A DNA stretch of 64,000 nucleotides from WHSW01 sp963729075 (GTDB lineage Bacteria > Actinomycetota > Thermoleophilia > Solirubrobacterales > 70-9), in the NCBI GenBank assembly GCA_963729075.1, contig CAVSMU010000014.1, positions 181,655 to 245,654 of the forward strand. The letters run 5' to 3'. The translations under genes and the position numbers were made by a program. Below the pieces are notes generated by a model that saw only the letters and a program-made list of their open reading frames with translations, searched no databases and was not told the DNA's origin. Within the stretch, counting starts at the first letter, position 1; each line of letters starts with the position of its first letter. Positions 9,387 through 18,025 of this stretch are shown here, one piece after another.

Positions 9387-10793
9387 CTAGCGCCCCGGTG
9401 TCCAGAGCTTGCCCGGCTCGGGCTCCTCGGGGCCCGGCGCTGCGCTGGACTCCCCCGGCTCCTCCTTGTCCGGCGTCCAGATCTGTTCGCGCGCGGCCGC
9501 CTGCGCGACCGGGATCGGGGTGGCCGACTCGGCGACGACGTCGGCCGCCATCCGCAGGCGCACCTCATCGCGCAGCAGGTTGTCGCGGCCGGTCTCGCGC
9601 AGCCGCGCCAGCAGCTTCGCCGGGTCGTTCTTTCCGTCCCCCGGGCCCAGCGCTTCGAGCAGGTCCTCGTCGCTCGGCTCGATCCCCTCGGTCTCGGCGA
9701 CCGCTGCGAGCGCCGCCTCCCGGCGCAGCCCCTGCTCCGCGTCCGCCTCCGCGTCGTTGATCAGGTCGTGGCGATCCTTGCCCTGCATCTGGGCGTAGGC
9801 CTGCGGGTCGATGCCGCTGGCGGCGAGCTGACGCTCGATCCGCTCCCACATCTCGTGGGCGCGTGCGTGCACCAGCTCGTGCGGGATCTCGAGCTTCGCG
9901 TTCGCGGCGACCGCGTCGACGGCGGCCTGGCGGAAGTCCGCCTCGGCGCGTCGGTCGAGGGCCTCCGCGAGCCGCGAGCGAATGCTCTCGCGGAGCTCGT
10001 CGAGCGTGTCGAACTCCGAGGCCTCGGAGGCGAAGTCGTCGTCGAGCTCGGGGAGGTTCTTCTCGCGCACCTCCTTGACCATCACCGCGAAGCTCGCCGT
10101 CTTGGCGGCGAGCTCCTCGGGCCGGTGGTCCTCGGGGAAGGTGACCTCGACCGCGCGCTCGTCGCCCGTGGCGGCCCCGGTCAGGGCCGCGTCGAACTCG
10201 GGCAGCAACCCCTCGGCGCCGAGCTCGATCGTGAAGTCCTTCGAGGACGAGCCCTCGAATGGCTCGCCGTCGATCAGGCCCTCGAAGTCGATCACCACCG
10301 CGTCGCCCTCCGCGGCCGGGCGATCCACCGGGCTGAGGCTGCCGAAGGCGCCGCGCAGGCGCTCGAGCTCCTCGCCGATCGCCTCCTCGGGCACGTCGAC
10401 CTCGGCCCGCCCCACCTCGAGCCCCTTGTAGTCGCCGAGCTCCGCCTTCGGGCGCACGCCGACCTCGATTGTGAATTCGAGGTCCTCGCCCTGCCCGGGC
10501 AGGTCCCCGACGTCGAGCTTGGGATCGCCGATGGGCGAGACGCCGGAGGCGAGCAGCGCCTGCTCGTACCACTCCGGGAGCGCGTCGCGCATCGCCTGCT
10601 CGACCACAGCCTCGCGGCCGATCCGCTGGATCACCATCTGCGGCGGCACCTTGCCCTTGCGAAAGCCGGGCATCTTCATCTCGCCGGCGAGGTCGCGGGC
10701 CGCGCGATCGACGCGCTTTGAGAAGCGATCGGCGTCGACCGCAACCTCGATCTTGACCTTCGAGTCGGGGAGCTCCGTGACGGTGGTCTGCAT
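9387..10793 (-). CDS. tig: Trigger factor (ribosome-bound chaperone)
   Basis: Binds the ribosome exit tunnel and helps nascent chains fold. The ribosome-docking signature GFRKGKVPPQMVIQRIG is at about residues 44-60. A central FKBP-type domain (about 155-245, including GDAVVIDFEGLIDGEPFEG) and a long helical C-terminal chaperone domain follow. The last 50 residues are an acidic/Pro-rich extension (PDKEEPGESS... GPEEPEPGKLW) beyond the usual end, typical of actinobacterial versions. Length 468. It is upstream of clpP on the same strand and divergent from the aldo/keto reductase. Confidence 0.97.
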   Translation of the reverse strand: MQTTVTELPDSKVKIEVAVDADRFSKRVDRAARDLAGEMKMPGFRKGKVPPQMVIQRIGREAVVEQAMRDALPEWYEQALLASGVSPIGDPKLDVGDLPGQGEDLEFTIEVGVRPKAELGDYKGLEVGRAEVDVPEEAIGEELERLRGAFGSLSPVDRPAAEGDAVVIDFEGLIDGEPFEGSSSKDFTIELGAEGLLPEFDAALTGAATGDERAVEVTFPEDHRPEELAAKTASFAVMVKEVREKNLPELDDDFASEASEFDTLDELRESIRSRLAEALDRRAEADFRQAAVDAVAANAKLEIPHELVHARAHEMWERIERQLAASGIDPQAYAQMQGKDRHDLINDAEADAEQGLRREAALAAVAETEGIEPSDEDLLEALGPGDGKNDPAKLLARLRETGRDNLLRDEVRLRMAADVVAESATPIPVAQAAAREQIWTPDKEEPGESSAAPGPEEPEPGKLWTPGR

Positions 10794-10829
10794 CGCTGCC
10801 GCAGCTTAGTGGCCGCTACCGTTCGACCA

Positions 10830-11969
10830 GTGGAACCCGGACGGACAGCGATCGGCACGTGGAGCGGCGGGCGGTTCATGCATTTCGGGGAGCCGATCGA
10901 CGCGGATCGCCTGGCGGCGCTGATGCGCCCCGGTCACGGGATCGACACGGTGATATCCGCCGACGTCTACGGCGAGGGCGCCGCGGACACGCTCCTGGGA
11001 CGGGCGCTGGTGGGCGCCGCGCGCGATTCGTTCTGCCTCGTCGGCGCGGTCGGCCACGACTTCGCCGACGGCGAGCGCGAGGGCCCACGCGGATTTCCCC
11101 GGTTCACCGACCCGCGCCTGCGCGGCCCCCAGGACTACGCCGGCTACCTGCGCCGCGCGACCGAGGGCAGCCTCGACCGGATCGGTGCCGGGCGCTTCGA
11201 CCTGCTCCTGCTCCACAACCCGGACCGCACCGGCTTCGGCTCGGAGGCCGTCTGGGACGGCATGGCCGCGCTTCGCGACGCGGGCCTCACGGACGCGATC
11301 GGGATCGCCCCGGGCCCGGCCAACGGGTTTACGCTCGACCTGATCGACTGCTTCGAGCGCTTCGGCGCTCGAATCGACTGGGCAATGGTGATCCTGAATC
11401 CGCTCGAGCCATGGCCGGGGGAGCTCTGCCTCGCCGCCGCCGTGCGGCACGGGGTGCGCGTGATCACGCGAGTGGTCGACTACGGCGGCCTGTTCTGGGA
11501 CGACGTGCTCCCGGGCCACGCCTTCGCCGAGCAGGACCACCGTCGCTTCCGGCCGGAGGGCTGGGTCGAGGCCGGGCGCGAGCGGCTGGAGCGGATGCGC
11601 CCGATCGCCTCCCGGGCCGATCTCAGCCCGCTTCAGCTCGCGTGCCAGTGGAACCTCTCCCATGCGGCGGTCGAGTGCGCGGCTCCGACCCTGATCCAGG
11701 AGGCCGGGCCGCAGGCGCGCGCGATCGAGGACAAGCGCGACGAGCTCGCGCGGCTTCCGGCGGAGCCGCGGCTCTCAGCGGACGACGTCGCCGAGATCCG
11801 GCGGATCGGGGACAACGAGGGCTCGATGGTGCTCAAGGGCGCGAGCCCGGACCACGAGGGCGAGGAGCGCGCGGACCGCTGGTCCCTTGACCCGCGGCTC
11901 ACCGAGCTCGCGCGCCGCTGGCGGATCGATCCGGACCGTGACCTGCGCCGCACGGCGGTCGCCGCATGA
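10830..11969 (+). CDS. Aldo/keto reductase family protein
   Basis: Predicted NAD(P)H-dependent oxidoreductase with a TIM-barrel fold. Family features are the early DxxxYGxGxxE-like block (ISADVYGEGAADTLLGRAL), the strand-loop DLLLLHNPDRTGF, and GLTDAIGIAPG. The C-terminal 60 residues are charged and unusual for the family. A GTG at 10809 is also possible, but it lies almost on the divergent tig start (10793). GTG 10830 leaves a minimal promoter gap, so I prefer it. The stop overlaps the start of a 43-residue protein (ATGA). Substrate unknown. Confidence 0.75.
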   Translation: MEPGRTAIGTWSGGRFMHFGEPIDADRLAALMRPGHGIDTVISADVYGEGAADTLLGRALVGAARDSFCLVGAVGHDFADGEREGPRGFPRFTDPRLRGPQDYAGYLRRATEGSLDRIGAGRFDLLLLHNPDRTGFGSEAVWDGMAALRDAGLTDAIGIAPGPANGFTLDLIDCFERFGARIDWAMVILNPLEPWPGELCLAAAVRHGVRVITRVVDYGGLFWDDVLPGHAFAEQDHRRFRPEGWVEAGRERLERMRPIASRADLSPLQLACQWNLSHAAVECAAPTLIQEAGPQARAIEDKRDELARLPAEPRLSADDVAEIRRIGDNEGSMVLKGASPDHEGEERADRWSLDPRLTELARRWRIDPDRDLRRTAVAA

Positions 11970-12097
11970 AACTGACGTGGCGCGATCGCCTCGGCGCCTG
12001 GCTGGTCACCGGTCCCGTGGGGCGCTTCGTCGCATTCGTCGCCGACCTCGTCGCCTACTGGCTGCGCTGGGCGCTGCGCCGGACCGGCGGCCGCTAG
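11966..12097 (+). CDS. Small hydrophobic protein coupled to the aldo/keto reductase (43 aa)
   Basis: The ATG overlaps the upstream TGA (ATGA), which strongly suggests translational coupling. The product begins MKLTWRDRLGAWLVTG, has a hydrophobic/aromatic middle (GRFVAFVADLVAYWLRWAL) and ends in a basic RRTGGR tail. It looks like an amphipathic or single-membrane-helix peptide. I recognise no family. It ends 11 bp before the convergent spermidine-synthase-like gene. Confidence 0.6.
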   Translation: MKLTWRDRLGAWLVTGPVGRFVAFVADLVAYWLRWALRRTGGR

Positions 12098-12108
12098 CCC
12101 CCCGGGCG

Positions 12109-13614
12109 CTACTGGTCGCCCGCGTAGCCGAGGATCGACCGGTCGATCAGCCACTCGACCGGCGCCTTGTCGTCGGTGTAGACCGCGCCGCCCTCGAGCC
12201 GCGGCCCGATCCGCGCCGCCTCGATCCGGGCCACGCCGCGAAGCTCAGGCGGGAGGTCTCGCGACGCGCGCGCGAGGTTCGCCGCCGAGCCCGGGGCGCT
12301 GGTGCCGACCAGCAGCGTGTTCGTCGGCTCGATCGGGTCGCGCAGCACGGTCGGAAAGACCTCCGCCATCGTCCTGCCGAGGACCTTCTCGAGATCGTCG
12401 TTGTCCTCCGGGTGGCCGGCGTTGACTACCACCAGACCGCCGGGCGCGAGCCGATCGCGGACGAGCTCGAAGAACTCGGTGGTCGCGAGGTAGAACGGGA
12501 TGTAGGGCTGGCGGTATGCGTCGACCATGATCACGTCGTAGCCGCCGGCAGAGCGCCGCAGCCAGGGGCGCGCGTCCTCGTTGTGGACGGTCAGGCGCTC
12601 GTTCGATCCCATGTCGAAGTACTCGAGCCCGACGTGCTCGAGCTCGGGGTCGATCTCGACCCCGTCGATCTCGGTCTCGGCGAAGTAGTGGCCGTAGGCT
12701 CGCGCCGTGGTCCCTGCGGCGTTGCCGAGGATCGCCATCCGCGCCGGGGGCCGGTCGAGCACCGTGAACGGGAGCACGAGGTAGCCGTCCCAGACGTCGC
12801 CGGTGAGAAACGAGCCGGGCCGGTAGAGCGAGTGGGTTGCCTGGCCCTCGTTGAGCTCCAGCGCCCGGTCGCCGTCGGGCTGCTCGATCACGCGGATGTA
12901 CTGGTGCTCGGAGTCGGTCTCGAAGATCACCGTGCCCTCGTCGGTCGCCTTCACCGTGCCGACGGGTATCGCCATCGCCGCCGCGACCGCGAGCGGCGCC
13001 GCGATCGCCCGCCAGCCGAGCCCGACCGCGGCGACGATGGCGAGCCCGAGCGCGAAGGTGAGGAAGGTCCGCTGGGTGCCGATGAACGGGATCAGGACCA
13101 GCGCGGCGAGCATCGTCCCGAGCAGGGAGCCGATCGTCGAGATCGCGTACAGGCGCCCGGCGACCCGCCCGGAATGCTCGACGTCGGGGACGGTGAGCCG
13201 GATCGCCCATGGCGAGCAGGTGCCGGCGAGGCCCACCGGAACTGCGATCAGCACCAGCACCGCGAATAGCGAGCCGATGAAGGCGCCCGCCTCGATCTCG
13301 TCGAGGGCGTCCACCGAGAGGTCGAAGAACGGCTGGGAGACGAGGGGAACCAGGGCGAGCATCAGCGCCGCGGCCATCACCGCGAGGCAGAGGCTGCGGA
13401 CGCTCGGGTATCGGTCGCCGAGCCGCCCGCCGAGCCAGTAGCCGATCGAGAGCGCCACCAGCACCACTCCGATCGTGTTGGCCCAAACAATCGTCGAGGC
13501 GCCGAAGAACGGCGCCATGAGCCGCGCCGCGGCGATCTCGGCGCCGAGGGTCGAGATCCCGACCACGAACACGAGCACGTACAGGAAGCGGTTGGAGCCC
13601 GCGATCCCTGTCAC
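12109..13614 (-). CDS. Membrane-embedded spermidine synthase-like protein (fused transmembrane domain)
   Basis: A 501-residue protein. The N-terminal half has about seven hydrophobic segments (FLYVLVFVVGISTLGAEIAA, ANTIGVVLVALSIGYWLGGR and others) like a transporter or fused-membrane domain. The C-terminal half (from about residue 230) is a Rossmann methyltransferase-like spermidine synthase domain with MAILGNAAGTTARAYG, IDGVEIDPEL, DARPWLR and YDVIMVDAY. The start GTG 13614 overlaps the ctaG stop (GTGA). Family members with this fusion are of uncertain function and often lack the polyamine active site. The reading frame continues open upstream of 13614, but that part is a shadow of ctaG. Confidence 0.8.
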   Translation of the reverse strand: MTGIAGSNRFLYVLVFVVGISTLGAEIAAARLMAPFFGASTIVWANTIGVVLVALSIGYWLGGRLGDRYPSVRSLCLAVMAAALMLALVPLVSQPFFDLSVDALDEIEAGAFIGSLFAVLVLIAVPVGLAGTCSPWAIRLTVPDVEHSGRVAGRLYAISTIGSLLGTMLAALVLIPFIGTQRTFLTFALGLAIVAAVGLGWRAIAAPLAVAAAMAIPVGTVKATDEGTVIFETDSEHQYIRVIEQPDGDRALELNEGQATHSLYRPGSFLTGDVWDGYLVLPFTVLDRPPARMAILGNAAGTTARAYGHYFAETEIDGVEIDPELEHVGLEYFDMGSNERLTVHNEDARPWLRRSAGGYDVIMVDAYRQPYIPFYLATTEFFELVRDRLAPGGLVVVNAGHPEDNDDLEKVLGRTMAEVFPTVLRDPIEPTNTLLVGTSAPGSAANLARASRDLPPELRGVARIEAARIGPRLEGGAVYTDDKAPVEWLIDRSILGYAGDQ

Positions 13615-14474
13615 ACGCTGCCCCTGAGGATTCGCTCGCGCAGGCGCTCGCCCTGGCCGGCCGCGACCGCGCGGCCCGCGCGCGCCGGATCCAGCTCGAC
13701 GCCGCGCGCCTCGGCGAGCTCGATCAGATCCTGCTTCTCGGCGCTGCGGTTGGCGGCCCCGATGAACAGCCACGTGAACAGGCCCAGGGTGACGACGCCG
13801 GTCCAGATCATCATCAGGTTGCCCGCCGCGCCCTGGTCGGTAAGCGGGCTGATGTCCCAGTCGGCCTCGGTCGGTGCGTAGTCGGGATACAGCACGGTGC
13901 CGGACCAGATCAGGACGTTGGCGAGCACCGCCTCGAGCAGGCGGACGACGATGACGTACAGCAGCTTGGCGCCGTCCCCGAACCACGCCGGCTTCGGCAG
14001 CGGGCCGACAAGCGGGAGCCACATCGCGAGCCCGAAGCTGAAGAAGCACACGTGCTGGGCGAAGTGCAGCAACGGGCTGGTCAGGACGCCCTGGTAGAGG
14101 GTCGAGAGGTGCCAGAGGTAGAGGTTGAGCGCCCAGAACGGCAGCGCGACGAGCGGGTTGCCCATCACCCGCAGCCAGCCGAGCGCGCGCGTCGCCAGCA
14201 GCGGCTGCAGGATCGGGCCGGTGAGCCCGAGCGCGACGAGCAGCCCGGCGAGGTCGGCGATCAGCAGGTGCTGGGCCATGTGGGCGACGACGAGCTCCTC
14301 GGCGACCGTCGAGATCGGCGGGACGTCGGCGAGCAGCAGGACCACGACGCCGGCCGCGAACGAGATCTGGCGCCAGAGGTTCACCGGTTGGCCGCGGCGG
14401 GCCAGGGTCGAGACGCGACGCGCGTAGGCCACCGCCACCGCAACCAGCAGAAGCGGCGCAGCTACATCGATCAT
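13611..14474 (-). CDS. ctaG: CtaG-type cytochrome c oxidase assembly membrane protein
   Basis: Predicted polytopic membrane protein of the caa3_CtaG family, needed for building the copper centre or full activity of caa3-type cytochrome oxidase. It has about seven hydrophobic helices. Family-typical His/aromatic motifs are visible: VAHMAQHLLIADLAG (about residue 65), NLYLWHLSTLYQ, LLHFAQHVCFF and a Met-rich LMMIWTG. Length 287 with a cytoplasmic Arg/Glu-rich tail. The stop overlaps the next gene's start by 4 bp, so both are probably one operon. No oxidase subunits are in the window. Confidence 0.85.
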   Translation of the reverse strand: MIDVAAPLLLVAVAVAYARRVSTLARRGQPVNLWRQISFAAGVVVLLLADVPPISTVAEELVVAHMAQHLLIADLAGLLVALGLTGPILQPLLATRALGWLRVMGNPLVALPFWALNLYLWHLSTLYQGVLTSPLLHFAQHVCFFSFGLAMWLPLVGPLPKPAWFGDGAKLLYVIVVRLLEAVLANVLIWSGTVLYPDYAPTEADWDISPLTDQGAAGNLMMIWTGVVTLGLFTWLFIGAANRSAEKQDLIELAEARGVELDPARAGRAVAAGQGERLRERILRGSV

Positions 14475-14505
14475 TCCCGTGAGCGTACTGAGCGCCCGCG
14501 GTGGG

Positions 14506-15543
14506 TCAGAGCCAGTTGATGCGCTTGAAGAACCGGTGCAGGACCAGCACGGCGACGGCCATCAGCAGCAGCGCGAGCGGGTAGCCCCAGGGCTCCTGGA
14601 GCTCGGGCATGTCCTCGAAGTTCATGCCCCAGATCGAGGCGAGGAACGTCGGGACGGCGATGATCGCGGCCCAGGCGGAAATGGTCCGCACGACCTCGTT
14701 CTGCTTGACCGAAAGCAGCGCGAGGTTCGCCTCGAGGATCGAGGTCAGGAGCTCGCGCTGCGAGTTCACCTGCTCGTCGACCCGGCGGGCGTGGTCGGCG
14801 ACGTCGCGGAAGTAGCGCCGCAGCTCCTCGTCGACCTGTGGGAACGCCCCTCGCTCCAGTGCCTCCAGCGGGGGCAGCAGCGGGGCCACGGCGCGGTGGA
14901 ACTCGATCACCTCGCGCTTGAGGAAGTAGATCCGTTGCGTCGAGTCGCTGCCGCCGGCGAAGATGTCCTGCTCGACCTCCTGGATGTCGTTGTCGATCCC
15001 GTCGACGACCGGTGTGTAGTCGTCGACGACCTTGTCCAGCACCGCCCAGGCCACCGCCCCGACCCCGTGATCGAGCAGCGTCGAGCCCTCCAGTCGCTGT
15101 CGGGCCGGCCTCAACTCGCTGGCGGGACCGTGACGGACGGCGATCGCGTAGTTGTTTGCCAGGAAGAGGTGGATCTCGCCGAACTCGACCGACTCCGTCT
15201 CGTCGTCGTACCGCGCGCTGCGCAGGACGATGAACACCGAGCCGTCATAGCCCTCGAGCTTCGGCCGCTGATGGGTCTCGAGCGCGTCCTCGACCGCGAG
15301 CGGGTTGAGGCCGAAGCCGCGCTCGGCGCGCACGAGCTCGTCGTCGCTGGGGTCGCGCAGGCCCAGCCAGACGAACTCGCCCGGCTCGGCACGCGCGGCG
15401 AACTCCGCCGCGGTCTCGATCTCGAGCGGCTCGTCGTTAAGGCGCTGACCGCCGCGATAGTGCGCGCAGTCGACGATCACGAGGCAGCATTCAGCCCCCG
15501 CCACCGGGCTCCTGCCAATAGATGGGTGATCCCACGCCTTCAC
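14506..15543 (-). CDS. corA: CorA-family magnesium/metal transporter
   Basis: Pentameric divalent-cation channel. The soluble N-terminal alpha/beta domain (to about residue 260) includes WLGLRDPSDDELV and the long helix KREVIEFHRAVAPLLPPLE. Two C-terminal transmembrane helices carry the signature WGMNF (about residue 306) at the end of TM1. TM2 is followed by the conserved basic tail (FFKRINWL). At 345 residues it is full length. The first 20 residues from start 15543 are not conserved-looking, so a start nearer VIVDCAHYRGG is possible. Confidence 0.93.
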   Translation of the reverse strand: MKAWDHPSIGRSPVAGAECCLVIVDCAHYRGGQRLNDEPLEIETAAEFAARAEPGEFVWLGLRDPSDDELVRAERGFGLNPLAVEDALETHQRPKLEGYDGSVFIVLRSARYDDETESVEFGEIHLFLANNYAIAVRHGPASELRPARQRLEGSTLLDHGVGAVAWAVLDKVVDDYTPVVDGIDNDIQEVEQDIFAGGSDSTQRIYFLKREVIEFHRAVAPLLPPLEALERGAFPQVDEELRRYFRDVADHARRVDEQVNSQRELLTSILEANLALLSVKQNEVVRTISAWAAIIAVPTFLASIWGMNFEDMPELQEPWGYPLALLLMAVAVLVLHRFFKRINWL

Positions 15544-15623
15544 GCACGCGGATGACGCGCGGATACCGTCGCGCGCCCCCGCGCACGCGAGGCCGTGGAA
15601 TCAACCATCCGAGGCGATTCCGT

Positions 15624-16235
15624 TCAGACGCGCTCAGTGGCCGCTGCGCGCTGAGCCTCGAAAGCGTCGAGCCCCGCTCGCATGCCCTCGGCCAGCGACA
15701 GCCCCGGGGCGACCCGGTCGATCATCTCGAGGTCCTGGCGCCAGGCCCGGACGCGAAGGTCGAGGGTCGGCGCCTTGTGGAGGTCGATCGCCTGCTCGCC
15801 GTGCGCCTGGTACATCGCGCCCATCTCGCCGATGTTGGCGAGCTTGTCGGCGGCGTAGATGGCGGCGGCGGCCGCGCCGGCCTCGGCGACCTGCGCCCGC
15901 AGCGCGTTCTTGCGCTCGACCCATGCCTCGATCGACGCGTCCTCGGTCAGCGCGCCGACCAGCTCGCCGATCTCGACGCCGAAGCGCTCCACCACCTCGC
16001 CCACGGTGAGCTCCGAGTCCTCGACGCCGTCGTGCAGCAAGGCCGCAGCGAGCGTTGCCTCGCCCGCGCCAGCGCCGGCCAGCAGCTCGCACACCCGGAG
16101 CGGGTGTGCGAGGTACGGGCTGCCGTCGTGCCGGGTTTGTCCGCGATGGGCGGCAGCGGCCACAGCCAGCGCCGCGCCGAGCAGATCCGAGTCGCGGACG
16201 TACCCCGGCGCGGAGATCGGTTCCTCGCCAGCCAC
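15624..16235 (-). CDS. HD-domain hydrolase of the RelA/SpoT (ppGpp hydrolase) type
   Basis: Predicted metal-dependent phosphohydrolase resembling the hydrolase half of SpoT or small alarmone hydrolases. Metal-site residues are recognisable: H30 in AAAHRGQTR, H44 in PYLAHPLRV, H68-D69 in AALLHDGVED and D130 in IYAADKLANI. The WVERKNALRAQV helix matches the ERKN region of SpoT. There is no synthetase, TGS or ACT domain, and the length is 203 residues. It lies upstream of corA on the same strand with an 80-bp gap. Hydrolysis of ppGpp is inferred from family, not shown. Confidence 0.8.
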   Translation of the reverse strand: MAGEEPISAPGYVRDSDLLGAALAVAAAAHRGQTRHDGSPYLAHPLRVCELLAGAGAGEATLAAALLHDGVEDSELTVGEVVERFGVEIGELVGALTEDASIEAWVERKNALRAQVAEAGAAAAAIYAADKLANIGEMGAMYQAHGEQAIDLHKAPTLDLRVRAWRQDLEMIDRVAPGLSLAEGMRAGLDAFEAQRAAATERV

Positions 16236-16251
16236 GGCGCCGGGGCCGGCG

Positions 16252-16836
16252 CTACTGCGCGGGCGCGGGCGGCGGCGGCTGAGTGAAGGAGACCGAGACC
16301 GGCTCGCGCTCAGCCGCGTCCTCGATCTCGAAGAACTCGCGCGCCGTGAACCCTCCGGCGCCGGCGACCATCGAGTTCGGGAAGACCTGGATCTTCGTGT
16401 TGTACGACTGGACGTTCGAGTTGTAGATCCGGCGCGAGGCCTGGATCTCGTCCTCGAGCTCGGAGAGGTTGCGCGAGAGCTGCTGGAAGTTCTCGGTCGC
16501 CCGCAGCTCGGGGTACTGCTCCGCGACCACCCGCAGCCCGCCGAGCGCCTGGCTCAGCAGGCCCTCCGCCTGGCCCGCCTCCGCCGGGCCCTGAGCCTGC
16601 ATCGCCGCCGCGCGGGCCTGGGTCACCTTCTCGAAGGTCTCACGCTCGTGCTGCGCGTAGCCCTTGACGGTCTCGACCAGGTTCGGCACCAGGTCGTGGC
16701 GGCGCTTGAGCTGCACGTCGATGCCCGACCAGGCCTCGTCGACGCGGTTGCGCGACCCGATGATCGAGTTGCGGATCAGGATGAAGATCAGCCCGAGCAG
16801 CAGTACTACTCCGACGATGATCAGGACTACGGTCAT
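16252..16836 (-). CDS. lemA: LemA family protein
   Basis: Single N-terminal transmembrane helix (about residues 2-22) followed by a soluble four-helix bundle. Family hallmarks are visible: RNSIIGSRNRVDEAWSGIDV, LKRRHDLVPNLVETVKGYA and the SRRIYNSNVQSYNTKIQVFP segment. The cellular role of LemA proteins is unclear. The tail is Pro/Ala-rich (QPPPPAPAQ). The start follows the HTH regulator by about 50 bp and the gene runs into the HD hydrolase with a 16-bp gap, so the three may be co-transcribed. Confidence 0.9.
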   Translation of the reverse strand: MTVVLIIVGVVLLLGLIFILIRNSIIGSRNRVDEAWSGIDVQLKRRHDLVPNLVETVKGYAQHERETFEKVTQARAAAMQAQGPAEAGQAEGLLSQALGGLRVVAEQYPELRATENFQQLSRNLSELEDEIQASRRIYNSNVQSYNTKIQVFPNSMVAGAGGFTAREFFEIEDAAEREPVSVSFTQPPPPAPAQ

Positions 16837-16885
16837 TCCCCTACGACCTCTCCTTCTAAGTGGTTGACCCGGGTTTGATTATCAC

Positions 16886-17371
16886 CTACCGGCGCCCCGC
16901 GGAGTCGCCCGGCAGCACCGAGAGACGGCGAAGGGCCGACTCGACCAGATCCGTGGGCAGGCCGCCCGCTCCCAGGGCGTCGAGGCGGCCCAGCTCATAG
17001 GCGAGCCCGACCGCGTCGCCGGCGGCGATCGCGCCCTCGATGGCCTCCGCGTACGCGGAGTCGCCGGCGTCGCCGGTGCGCGCGAGCTCGCGCAAGCGCG
17101 CGACTGCGCTCTCGCGCGGCGCGACCGCCGTCGGTGCAATTGCAAGGCCTGCGGACGGCTCCACACGGCGCGGCGGTTGGCCACTCGGCGTGTAGGTCTC
17201 GGCGAGCGCCCCCTGCCGGCGAAGGCGCTCGATGTGCTGGTACACGGCGTTGCGGCTGACGCCGATGTCGGTGGCGATCTGCTTGACGTTGTCGCCCCGC
17301 TCGAGCCGCTCGAGAACCTCCTGCTGGCGCTTGGTGAGTTCGGCCCGGGGGCTGTTGGGATCGACGTGCAT
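16886..17371 (-). CDS. HTH transcriptional regulator with its own palindromic operator
   Basis: A 161-residue protein with an N-terminal helix-turn-helix (residues about 13-55: LTKRQQEVLERLERGD then VKQIATDIGVSRNAVYQHI). This resembles LuxR/sigma-region-4-type or ArsR-like DNA-binding modules. After a Pro-rich linker the C-terminal 90 residues are Ala/Leu-rich helices with no domain I recognise. Just upstream lie a TTGACA/TAGGCT promoter and a perfect 9-bp-arm palindrome, and the transcript start predicted from them falls at the ATG. Autorepression is inferred. It precedes lemA. Confidence 0.75.
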   Translation of the reverse strand: MHVDPNSPRAELTKRQQEVLERLERGDNVKQIATDIGVSRNAVYQHIERLRRQGALAETYTPSGQPPRRVEPSAGLAIAPTAVAPRESAVARLRELARTGDAGDSAYAEAIEGAIAAGDAVGLAYELGRLDALGAGGLPTDLVESALRRLSVLPGDSAGRR

Positions 17372-17373
17372 AG

Positions 17374-17408
17374 TTGACAGCCTAGCTTGGCTGTCAAGCC
17401 GATGTCAA
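17374..17408 (-). promoter_or_regulatory. Leaderless-type promoter with palindromic operator for the HTH gene
   Basis: On the minus strand a consensus -35 TTGACA (17408-17403) is followed after 18 bp by TAGGCT (17384-17379), and the ATG begins 7 nt later at 17371. The transcript would therefore start at or next to the start codon. Overlapping the -10 are perfect palindrome arms TTGACAGCC (17374-17382) and GGCTGTCAA (17389-17397) with a 6-bp centre, an ideal dimer operator. The -35 box overlaps the last codons of ogt. Confidence 0.65.
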
Positions 17409-18025
17409 TTCACAGCGCCCTCGAGGCGCAGCAGCCACTCCTTCATCTCCGGCCCCCCGCCGTACTGGCCGAGCTCGCCGCCGGAGCGCAGCACGCGGTG
17501 ACACGGGACGACGATCGGGATCGGGTTGTGGCCGAGCGCGCTCCCGGCCGCCCGGTAGGCACGCGGCTTGCCCGCCCACGCGGCGACCTCGCCGTAGCTC
17601 GCGGTGACCCCGAACGGCAGCCTGCGCGCCGCCGCGCGAAGCACCCGGCGGTAGAAGCCCGGCTTGGTGAGGCGCCAGTCGATCTCGAGGTCGAACTCGC
17701 GCCGGCGGCCGCTGAAATACTCATCCAGCTCGCGCCGCTCGCGGTCGAGCCGCGCCGGCAGCTCGAGCACCCGCGGTGAGATCTGATGGGCGATTCGCTC
17801 GAGGATCTCGTCGACGGATTCGTTCGGAAGCATGACCCTTACGAGGCCCCGCTCCGTGTTCGCGACCAACGCCGTCCCGAGCGGCGTGTCGAGACTCGCA
17901 TACGCGACCTCGGCCAGGCCCTCGCGCTCGGCTCGCTCGGCGAACCGGGCCGCGGCGGCGGCGGCATCGTCCTCGACCCCCGCGCCGAGGATCCTTGCGA
18001 TCTGCTTCGTGTCGGCTGGGCTCAT
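17405..18025 (-). CDS. ogt: Methylated-DNA--protein-cysteine methyltransferase
   Basis: Suicide enzyme that takes methyl groups from O6-methylguanine in DNA. The acceptor cysteine is C175 in IVVPCHRVLRSGG. The upstream FGVTASYGEVAAWAGKPRAYRAAGSALG segment provides the helix-turn-helix and arginine finger, and GGPEMKEWLLRLEG follows. The ATG at 18025 overlaps the stop of the sigma-factor gene (ATGA). The N-terminal 45 residues extend beyond a minimal Ogt and are Ala-rich. Coupling to an ECF sigma gene suggests damage- or stress-linked expression, which is inference. Confidence 0.92.
   Translation of the reverse strand: MSPADTKQIARILGAGVEDDAAAAAARFAERAEREGLAEVAYASLDTPLGTALVANTERGLVRVMLPNESVDEILERIAHQISPRVLELPARLDRERRELDEYFSGRRREFDLEIDWRLTKPGFYRRVLRAAARRLPFGVTASYGEVAAWAGKPRAYRAAGSALGHNPIPIVVPCHRVLRSGGELGQYGGGPEMKEWLLRLEGAVN

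Noticed and set aside
12109..14049. A single 646-codon frame covering part of ctaG and the whole spermidine-synthase-like gene.
   Set aside because: The first 145 codons are an out-of-frame shadow of ctaG. The GTG at 13614, overlapping the ctaG stop, is the credible start.
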